This document shows positions 54,603 through 61,419 of a DNA stretch of 64,000 nucleotides, one piece after another. The notes beneath the pieces are model-generated. The model saw only the letters and a list, made by a program, of their open reading frames with translations, did not search any database and was not told the origin of the DNA. The stretch comes from Parabacteroides massiliensis. GTDB lineage: Bacteria; Bacteroidota; Bacteroidia; Bacteroidales; Tannerellaceae. The stretch spans positions 483,918-547,917 of the forward strand of contig NZ_LT700191.1 of NCBI RefSeq assembly GCF_900155425.1, given 5' to 3'. The position numbers were made by a program, and so were the translations under genes. Every line of letters starts with the position of its first letter. The first letter of the stretch is position 1.

Positions 54603-55736
54603 TTATTGATTGGTCTTTTTCCATTTGGCAGGAGAACATCCCTCTTTTTCCTTGAATGTCTTCGTAAAATGGCTCATCGACAAGAAACCCGATATTTCGG
54701 CTATTTCAGCGATGGTTTTCTCTGGACATTCAGTCATTTTTTGTTTGGCATATTCCATGCGTAAATCGGTAATCCAGTTACGGAACGACCGGTTGTACAC
54801 CGTGTTTATATAGGTTGAAAGATAAGTGCGGTTGGTATGCAGTATCTTGGAAAGCTCTTTTATGGTCAGTCCCGGACGGACATACTCACCCGTGTTTATC
54901 CACGCATTGATTTTTTCTTCGATTATTTCAAACGTGCCGGAAGGCAATTCCGGGATATTCCCCTCTTCTTCGCCGTCTTGCCTAAAGCTACACGAGGCTT
55001 CCTCTTCCGAAGGCATTTCATCCACCATCGTATTCTCAACCTGCTCATAGAACAGCAGGTAATTTTGGTAACAGATATACAGGTAAATATAGAAAGGGAC
55101 CGAAGAAAGAATCCAAATGAAGATATATTTATCCGGAAGGAAAGTCAAGGCTCCGCATCCTACACCGAATATGACCGCCCAATAGGTAAAGATGGACATC
55201 CAACGGATGTATGTCCCGATATCATCCGAAAGAGAGTTGTCGAAAATATCTACTGCCTTCTTATAAGCACGAAGAAGCCTCCTGGAGAGGATCAGGCCAT
55301 AAGAGATCAGCCATATAGCCATTACCGCCAGTCCTATCTTCTGCGCCATACCTCTCGACAAGGCAAGCAACACTATGCCGGAAAGGAATGAAAACGCCAC
55401 CCACATGCATAAATGGGCACAGAATCTTCTCCGCGTAATGTAGAACCGGTTAAGCAATGTGGTAAGTGCCGAACTGAAGAGCCAGTAACACAGAAAATAG
55501 GTGGACAGGTTCATCTGTATGGCCGCGTTTGGGTTCTGATACCTGATACCGAAGAAAAAATGTATGGAATAGTTTGCCGCAAGCAACAGCAAAGCCACAC
55601 CCATAATACGCCGTGAACGAAGATAATTCTCAAAAATGGCTTTATCCGGCGTTTTCGAAAACAAAAAAGAAAAGCCGAAGAATAACATCAACGGCAAGGC
55701 TACGCAAAGCGAATAGCTATATATTGTATGCTCCAT
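54603..55736 (-). CDS. Membrane-bound AraC-family regulator
   Basis: A 377-aa protein. Residues 1-230 hold seven hydrophobic helices (for example LCVALPLMLFFGFSFLF, GVALLLLAANYSIHFFFG and IFIWILSSVPFYIYLYICY). An acidic linker (VDEMPSEEEASCSF) leads to a C-terminal AraC HTH (about 275-372: LTIKELSKILHTNRTYLSTYIN and KTIAEIAEISGFLSMSHFTKTFKEKEGCSP, as two HTH units). It would sense a membrane or periplasmic signal and bind DNA from the membrane. The adjacent outer-membrane barrel and PCMD lipoprotein genes on the same strand are likely targets or partners. Confidence 0.88.
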   Translation of the reverse strand: MEHTIYSYSLCVALPLMLFFGFSFLFSKTPDKAIFENYLRSRRIMGVALLLLAANYSIHFFFGIRYQNPNAAIQMNLSTYFLCYWLFSSALTTLLNRFYITRRRFCAHLCMWVAFSFLSGIVLLALSRGMAQKIGLAVMAIWLISYGLILSRRLLRAYKKAVDIFDNSLSDDIGTYIRWMSIFTYWAVIFGVGCGALTFLPDKYIFIWILSSVPFYIYLYICYQNYLLFYEQVENTMVDEMPSEEEASCSFRQDGEEEGNIPELPSGTFEIIEEKINAWINTGEYVRPGLTIKELSKILHTNRTYLSTYINTVYNRSFRNWITDLRMEYAKQKMTECPEKTIAEIAEISGFLSMSHFTKTFKEKEGCSPAKWKKTNQ

Positions 55737-55827
55737 TACAATATCTGTAGGTTGATTTTAATCATTTTATAATCAGGGTATCGTGTATAAAAATCAGTAC
55801 ATCGTGAGAACGGTGTGCCCGCTTGTA

Positions 55828-56616
55828 TCAGAAAGCATAACCGAAACCGACATTCAGATAGATCGGATACATGGCGAAAGTAATCGTATCGAAATCTTTC
55901 CGGAAGATATCATTCAATCCCCAGGTCAAATCCACACAAACATTCAAGTGTTTGAATGCACGCCATTCTGCTCCCAACTGTGCTCCCCACTGGAAACGGC
56001 GAAGGTCTTTCGAGAAGTCGTAAGGGGCATTTTTACCATCGGCAAAAACAACTTTGTTGCCGGTTGGGTCGCCTTCGCGCAAATAGCCGTCATAGACATT
56101 CCCGGAGAAATCTCCTTCCAGCATATACGCAAAATAGGGCCCTAAGTTCATACAGAAACGGCGATTAAACTGATGGGTGGCCAAAACCGGAAAAGACAGA
56201 TAAGTATTCTTTACTTTGGTCTTCACATATCCGGTCCAGTTACCTTTTACGCGTTCACCACCTTCACCGATAATTTCCATTCCATAGTTTTTCACGTTGG
56301 CGTCCGTTTTCATTCCTTTGCTGTCCAAACGAATGCCGACTCTCATCCCCCATCGCTTCTCTTGGTCGAACCATTTTGTCACATTTCCTTCTATCGCAAC
56401 AGCCATAGTAGGATTATAGCCTGTTATATCACGAATCTCGACGGGTAAAGGCAGCGGAGCTGTCCCTCCGATGTTAAAGCCGGCTTTTACTTCATACTCC
56501 AAGCCTATCAATGCCGAGTTGATAATCCCCCTATTCCGGTCTTCCTGCCCGAAAGCCGAAAATGCCACCAGCAACAAGGCCAACACATAAACCGATATAA
56601 TACTTTTTCTCATCAC
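55828..56616 (-). CDS. Outer-membrane beta-barrel protein (PorT-like)
   Basis: 262 aa with a signal peptide (about 1-23, ending SAFGQE). Alternating hydrophobic strands follow (EYEVKAGFNIGG, MAVAIEGNVTKWF, WGMRVGIRLDSKGM, LSFPVLATHQF, MNLGPYFAYMLEG, WGAQLGAEWRAF), and the chain ends with a terminal aromatic (VGFGYAF), the usual signature of an 8-10-stranded outer-membrane barrel of the PorT/OmpW-like Bacteroidetes group. It begins 11 bases after the PCMD lipoprotein gene stop, so the two form an operon. Function unknown. Confidence 0.8.
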   Translation of the reverse strand: MMRKSIISVYVLALLLVAFSAFGQEDRNRGIINSALIGLEYEVKAGFNIGGTAPLPLPVEIRDITGYNPTMAVAIEGNVTKWFDQEKRWGMRVGIRLDSKGMKTDANVKNYGMEIIGEGGERVKGNWTGYVKTKVKNTYLSFPVLATHQFNRRFCMNLGPYFAYMLEGDFSGNVYDGYLREGDPTGNKVVFADGKNAPYDFSKDLRRFQWGAQLGAEWRAFKHLNVCVDLTWGLNDIFRKDFDTITFAMYPIYLNVGFGYAF

Positions 56617-56627
56617 GATAATCTTTT

Positions 56628-57743
56628 TTATTCTGCTGCATGAATCAGTTCCACCTCATCGACATACAATGTACTGCCGACAGCGCCTCTGAAATAATCT
56701 CCTTCTATACTGGACGAAAAGACAATCGCCACATTATACTTTCCCGCTTTCAGCTTCTCTTTGTCCACACTCTTTCCGGGCTTCGTCACAAACGGCAAAT
56801 AGAATTCCGTCCACTCATCCGTTTCTTTCCTGTCTTTCTCTTCAATACGCGCTATGGAAATCAGATTCGGATGGTCAAAACGATCCGTCGCATCCAATGT
56901 TTTTGTATTTTCATCCGTCTCGTAAAAGATGGCATAAATGTCCCATGTATCCTTTTTATTTTTTACCTCATTCCCTTTTTCATCTTTATAGACCTCACCG
57001 GCCTTATATTTATAATACCCTTTCAGATAAGTCGGCACAAACTCGAACGGAACTCCGAACTTCGTCGCTTTCAACGGATCCGTCAATGCATTTCCCATAT
57101 TAAACGTTCCCATAAAAAGATTGCCGGCTGCGATAGGCATACCTTGCTTCTCTCCAAAATCACCGGTTGCCTTAGTCACCAATTTCACACACTTGCCAAC
57201 CATTCCCTCCTCTGAAGAAGAGGTCGGGAATGATGCCGGATCTTCCGAGCCCGATCCTGTAAAGGCAAAGCCTGCATTTCCACTGGCCCAGTCCATTACC
57301 CATTTCCCTTCGGAATCATTCTCATAGAAAATATTATAAACATATTTTAAAAGCGTACTTTTCTGATCCTTTACGTTCTCAAAATGATAGACTGTGCTAA
57401 TCCCGGCTACAATATAGGAAACTTGATATTCTTTCTTCCAGTTTCCATCTTCAGAGGTTACCGTATAAGACTGCGGAGTCGTAAAATCACGTTCGGTCCC
57501 ACTTCGCGGAGATATGGTTGCGCCGGGAGTCAGCGTAAACTCAGGAGCCTGATGCGTCAAATCCGCATCTGCTGTTACCATCAATACCACTTTGTTGTTC
57601 TCTATAATCGGATCACGTTTCAATATATCTTCCGGCACCGTACAAGTCAATATATCCGCTTCAGCATTCAACGCCTCGTCACGAATACATGAAACCTGCG
57701 CAATCCCCAGCAAAAGACAAACGACAAAATAAGCAACTCTCAT
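56628..57743 (-). CDS. PCMD-domain lipoprotein
   Basis: 371 aa with lipobox AQVSCIRD (Cys19). Residues 25-115 form a DUF5018/Ig-like N-terminal module (PEFTLTPGATISPRSGTERDF, YTVTSEDGNWKKEYQVSY in separate strands). Residues 125-371 match the putative carbohydrate metabolism domain (PCMD): the FENVKDQ start, DWASGNAGFAF, a jelly-roll, and SSIEGDYFRGAVGSTLYVDEVELIH near the end. It is predicted to be a surface carbohydrate-binding protein. It is first in a two-gene operon with the outer-membrane barrel; divergent from the oxidoreductase at 57920. A TATTTTTG element is at 57796-57803. Confidence 0.8.
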   Translation of the reverse strand: MRVAYFVVCLLLGIAQVSCIRDEALNAEADILTCTVPEDILKRDPIIENNKVVLMVTADADLTHQAPEFTLTPGATISPRSGTERDFTTPQSYTVTSEDGNWKKEYQVSYIVAGISTVYHFENVKDQKSTLLKYVYNIFYENDSEGKWVMDWASGNAGFAFTGSGSEDPASFPTSSSEEGMVGKCVKLVTKATGDFGEKQGMPIAAGNLFMGTFNMGNALTDPLKATKFGVPFEFVPTYLKGYYKYKAGEVYKDEKGNEVKNKKDTWDIYAIFYETDENTKTLDATDRFDHPNLISIARIEEKDRKETDEWTEFYLPFVTKPGKSVDKEKLKAGKYNVAIVFSSSIEGDYFRGAVGSTLYVDEVELIHAAE

Positions 57744-57877
57744 CTTCTTCTATTTGTTTTATAAATAATAAGTTCCTTCAAAAGTAAACCGGATACAAAA
57801 ATACGTTCCTTTTCGAAAAAAGCCATCGCCTTTATATTTTTATCACAGTTTTTATTGTACCGATCATCCATTCTTTA

Positions 57878-57885
57878 TACATTTG
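57878..57885 (+). promoter_or_regulatory. -7 element before the oxidoreductase at 57920
   Basis: TACATTTG, 34 bases before the ATG. It is divergent from the TATTTTTG at 57796-57803 that serves the PCMD gene. Confidence 0.5.
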
Positions 57886-57919
57886 GCTCAACAACTTATA
57901 TTATCTAATTCATAAGACC

Positions 57920-59233
57920 ATGACAACACGCAGAGATTTTATCCGGCAAGCGACCTTATTAGGAGCCGGACTTTCCATGAGTCCATTCTTTATTAATGCT
58001 ACCCCTGGAAGCGTAGGGGCAAACGACAAAATACGTGTCGGGCTGATTGGCTGCAAAGGAATGGGTTTTTCAGACCTGCAAGCATTTCTCCGTAACCCGG
58101 AAGTCGAGTGTATCGCGTTATGCGACATCGACGACGAAGTTCTCAACAGCCGGGCCGCCGAAACCCAAAAGATCACAGGCAAAAAAGTTAAAAATCTTTA
58201 CAAAGACTGGCGAAAACTGATCGACAACAAATATATCGATGTTGTAATCGTCGGCACTCCGGACCATTGGCACTGCCTGCAGATGGTTGCTGCATGCGAA
58301 GCCGGCAAGGACGTTTACTGTGAGAAACCGTTAGGCAACAGCATTGAAGAATGCAACATTATGGTTCGCGCCGCCGAGAAATACAACCGGGTGGTGCAGG
58401 TCGGACAATGGCAACGCAGCGATCCTCACTGGCAAGATGCAATGGCATTCGTCCACAGCGGGCAGTTAGGCAAGATCCGTACCGTCCGAGTGTTCTCATA
58501 CCAAGGCTGGTGTCCATCCATCCCGGTCAAGCCGGACGAACCCGTTCCGGCAGGAGTAGACTATGACATGTGGTTAGGCCCGGCTCCTAAACGCCCGTTC
58601 AACCGTAACCGTTTCCACTTCACTTTCCGTTGGTTCTGGGATTATGCCGGAGGGTTGATGACAGACTGGGGCGTGCACCTGCTCGACTATGCCCTATATG
58701 GAATGAACGTAACAGCCCCCAACTCCATCATGGCTTCGGGCGGCAAATTCGGTTATCCGGATGACGCTTGCGAAACGCCGGACCTGCTACAGACGATCTA
58801 TACATTCGACGACTTCACAGTCATGTGGGACCATGCGATCGGTATTGACGACGGAGCTTACGGGCGCAACCACGGTCTGGGATTTGTCGGAGAAAACGGG
58901 ACACTGGTCGTCGACCGAGGCGGCTGGGAAGTAATCCCCGAAAAAGTAAACGGCAACGCCCGCATGGAAGCTGTACCCCTGAAGAAAGCATACGGCGAAG
59001 GCGGATTGAACCTGCACGTCAAGAACCATCTGGAGTGTATCAAGTCGCGCAACCGCAACTGCAATGCCAGCATCGAGATCGGCGCCCATATCGCCAAGTT
59101 CTCCCAATTGGGAAACATCGCCTACCGCACCGGCAAGAAACTGACCTGGGACGGAAAGAGCTTCCACGATGCAGAAGCAGACAAATACTTGTGCAAAGAA
59201 TACAGAGCCCCCTGGGAACTTCCGAAAATCTAA
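57920..59233 (+). CDS. Gfo/Idh/MocA oxidoreductase with Tat signal
   Basis: A 437-aa enzyme. The Tat motif TTRRDFIRQA opens a signal ending near FFINATPG. The Rossmann loop is VGLIGCKGMGFSDLQ, the EKP motif is DVYCEKPLGNS, and MTDWGVHLLDYALYGM contains catalytic-type residues. The tail YLCKEYRAPWELP resembles the paralogue at 52856 (YRNPYKLP), but the N-domain EKP is canonical here. The gene stands alone, with its own promoter and a strong terminator. It is probably a periplasmic sugar or glycoside oxidoreductase; the substrate is unknown. Confidence 0.9.
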   Translation: MTTRRDFIRQATLLGAGLSMSPFFINATPGSVGANDKIRVGLIGCKGMGFSDLQAFLRNPEVECIALCDIDDEVLNSRAAETQKITGKKVKNLYKDWRKLIDNKYIDVVIVGTPDHWHCLQMVAACEAGKDVYCEKPLGNSIEECNIMVRAAEKYNRVVQVGQWQRSDPHWQDAMAFVHSGQLGKIRTVRVFSYQGWCPSIPVKPDEPVPAGVDYDMWLGPAPKRPFNRNRFHFTFRWFWDYAGGLMTDWGVHLLDYALYGMNVTAPNSIMASGGKFGYPDDACETPDLLQTIYTFDDFTVMWDHAIGIDDGAYGRNHGLGFVGENGTLVVDRGGWEVIPEKVNGNARMEAVPLKKAYGEGGLNLHVKNHLECIKSRNRNCNASIEIGAHIAKFSQLGNIAYRTGKKLTWDGKSFHDAEADKYLCKEYRAPWELPKI

Positions 59234-59321
59234 AAACGGAAAAAGGCAGCCCAAAGTTCTCCCCGTTCCCGTTCCTACACTCCAGCCCGGAAACGGGAGA
59301 TCGTCAAGGCGCTCGGCAAAC

Positions 59322-59396
59322 CGTAAAGCTATGCTTTAGCCAACCTAAAGCTATGGGGTACGATTGCTAAAGCATAGCTTTACGATAGCCTTTTTT
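59322..59396 (+). terminator. Long terminator hairpin with TAAAGC repeats
   Basis: A 19-bp perfect inverted repeat (59322-59340 with 59366-59384) is followed by TTTTTT at 59391-59396. Each arm is itself near-palindromic (TAAAGCTATGCTTTA), and a third partial unit, TAAAGCTATG, lies in the loop. Confidence 0.8.
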
Positions 59397-59430
59397 GTGC
59401 CAATAGCATAGCCATGCAAAATGGCCGCCC

Positions 59431-59518
59431 CCGTAGGGGCAGGGCTCTGCTCTGCCCATCAGATCCAACCAAAGCGTGCGTTGTCTGCATTGGGCGGAGT
59501 AGAACCCCGCCCCTACGG
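59431..59518. repeat. Dispersed repeat, copy 2, as an 88-bp inverted repeat
   Basis: The left arm (59431-59458) contains the 27 bases found at 373-399. The right arm (59491-59518) is its reverse complement with four transitions. It is a REP- or MITE-like hairpin between genes. The bases from here to 59640 show nothing else. Confidence 0.75.
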
Positions 59519-59713
59519 GAACCATTAATTTATTGCGCAGCCATAAATCACCATTTATCGATTCGAATATTTCATTGCATAAAATGAATAAAAGTGGGAG
59601 ATACTAAAAAACGCCATTATTGATTATCAGCCATTTGTGGTAATTGTATCGGAATATTTCCTTTTGCATGATAAAAGAAATGCTTTTTGAATGCTACTCC
59701 AACCATAATATCG

Positions 59714-59721
59714 TATATTTG
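59714..59721 (+). promoter_or_regulatory. -7 element of the second ECF sigma gene
   Basis: TATATTTG, 18 bases before the ATG at 59740. Upstream in-frame starts at 59644 and 59668 lie before this promoter, so the 199-aa form is preferred. Confidence 0.65.
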
Positions 59722-59739
59722 TATCAGAATGAAAAAATC

Positions 59740-60336
59740 ATGAAAGAAGCTCACAACAATGATGATATTTTACTCCGTCAATTGCAAGAAGGCAATCAAG
59801 TCGCTTTTACTGTAATATACCAAAAATATCATAAAGCACTTTATGTTTTCTCTTATTACTATCTGAAAAACAAGGAACAAGCAGAAGATACCATCCAAAC
59901 TGTATTTTCAAAATTATGGGAATACCGTTTCCAGATCATAGTCACGGTCAACCTTAAAAATTATCTTTACAAAATGGTTAAAAACCATGTCTTGAATGAA
60001 ATTCGGGATGCCACAAACGCATTGACCAAGAATTATGAGATGGCCCAGTCACCCGAAGATTTTGAAGATAATTTAGTAGAACAGATTGAAGAAAAAGAAC
60101 TAAGATCTTTATTCTACAAGGCAATCAATAAACTTCCAGACCAGAAAAGAAATATTTGTTTGCTTAAGATAAAAGAAGGTATGTCAAACAAAGAAATCGC
60201 AAAAAAGCTGAATATTGCAGAGAATTCTGTCAAAGTTTATTATAATCAATCGATCAAGACACTACGGTCATACTTGCAAAAAATGCTAATAATTATTATA
60301 TTATCAATGCTTTTGGCAAGCTTAAGTGTCTTATAA
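59740..60336 (+). CDS. ECF-type RNA polymerase sigma-70 factor
   Basis: A 199-aa sigma factor. Region 2 (LQEGNQVAFTVIYQKYHKAL, QAEDTIQTVFSKLWEYR, NLKNYLYKMVKNHVLNEIRD) and region 4 (INKLPDQKRNICLLKIKEGM, SNKEIAKKLNIAENSVKVYY) are both complete. A hydrophobic C-terminal tail (LIIIILSMLLASL) is unusual and could tether it to the membrane. FecR follows after 17 bases and a SusC with STN domain after that, the usual Bacteroidales trans-envelope signalling order. It would turn on the downstream transport genes when ligand binds SusC. Confidence 0.9.
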   Translation: MKEAHNNDDILLRQLQEGNQVAFTVIYQKYHKALYVFSYYYLKNKEQAEDTIQTVFSKLWEYRFQIIVTVNLKNYLYKMVKNHVLNEIRDATNALTKNYEMAQSPEDFEDNLVEQIEEKELRSLFYKAINKLPDQKRNICLLKIKEGMSNKEIAKKLNIAENSVKVYYNQSIKTLRSYLQKMLIIIILSMLLASLSVL

Positions 60337-60353
60337 AAAATAAAAAAGGAATC

Positions 60354-61340
60354 ATGGAAAAAATGAAATCTGACATAATAGAAAAAGTATTGAATGGAAT
60401 CGGGACAGAAGAAGAAGCTCGTGCTGTCACCGAATGGTTTGCCACTCAAGAGGGAGAAAAATATCTATCAGACCAGATGGATCAGAAATTTGAAGAAATA
60501 AAGGAGGGATACGAAGATATATTGGTAGATCATCCAATTCCTTCTGAAAAGATCTTTAACAAAATCGAAGCCAACATTGCCCGAAAACGTCTAAAGATAA
60601 TCCTTTTCAGATGTGCAGCAGTCCTTATCCCAACAGTTCTGATATTAGGACTATTCTATCATTTGGATTCAAAGGTCGAACTATTCGGAGAAGTAGATTA
60701 TGAAGAAGTATACGTACCTAAAGGGGAACGGATACAAATGATGTTCCAGGACGGTACCCGTGCATACTTAAATTCAGATACCCGGTTAAAGTTTCCAAAA
60801 AAATTCAGCCTATCCGAACGGGAAGTGTTTATTTCTGGTGAAGCATATTTCGTTGTCACTGAAAATCCGAAGCGTCCATTTATCGTGAACATAAATGAAA
60901 TGTCAGTAAAAGTATTAGGAACATCATTCAATGTTCATGCATATCCGGAAGAAAATGATATAACTGTCTTTCTGGAAAAAGGTAGAATAGCTCTAACTGC
61001 TCCAACAAAAGAAGAATACATACTTAATCCACAAGAAAAACTCATCTATGACAAGGAAAACAGAAAATGTACAATCACAAAAATAAAAGAGTCGAAATAT
61101 TTTTCCGTTTGGAAAAACAATATAATATCATTTCATGACACACCCTTCTCTGAAGTAATAAAAACATTGAACCGTTGGTATAATGTTGAATTTATAGTGG
61201 AGGATCCTACTGTTTTGAACAATTATTTGACTATAACATGTGAAGATACAAACTTGGATAACATATTGAACGGATTAGAAAATATAGTACCTGTAAAATT
61301 TGTCTATGAAAACGGCCGGATAAAAATAGTGGCAATATAA
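60354..61340 (+). CDS. FecR-family anti-sigma factor
   Basis: A 328-aa anti-sigma factor. A cytosolic N-terminal helical part (to about 80) is followed by one membrane helix (about 83-101, CAAVLIPTVLILGLFYHL), the periplasmic FecR domain (IQMMFQDGTRAYLNSDT, REVFISGEAYFVVTENPKRPF, VLGTSFNVHAYPEEN) and a C-terminal STN-contact domain (ISFHDTPFSEVIKTLNRWY). It restrains the ECF factor encoded 17 bases upstream. An 80-bp gap leads to the SusC gene. Confidence 0.92.
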   Translation: MEKMKSDIIEKVLNGIGTEEEARAVTEWFATQEGEKYLSDQMDQKFEEIKEGYEDILVDHPIPSEKIFNKIEANIARKRLKIILFRCAAVLIPTVLILGLFYHLDSKVELFGEVDYEEVYVPKGERIQMMFQDGTRAYLNSDTRLKFPKKFSLSEREVFISGEAYFVVTENPKRPFIVNINEMSVKVLGTSFNVHAYPEENDITVFLEKGRIALTAPTKEEYILNPQEKLIYDKENRKCTITKIKESKYFSVWKNNIISFHDTPFSEVIKTLNRWYNVEFIVEDPTVLNNYLTITCEDTNLDNILNGLENIVPVKFVYENGRIKIVAI

Positions 61341-61419
61341 AAAAACACATATACTTTTAAGAAACCTGTGTGTCATTATAACAGAGAGGTGAAATTATTT
61401 TTTAATCTTAAAATTTACA

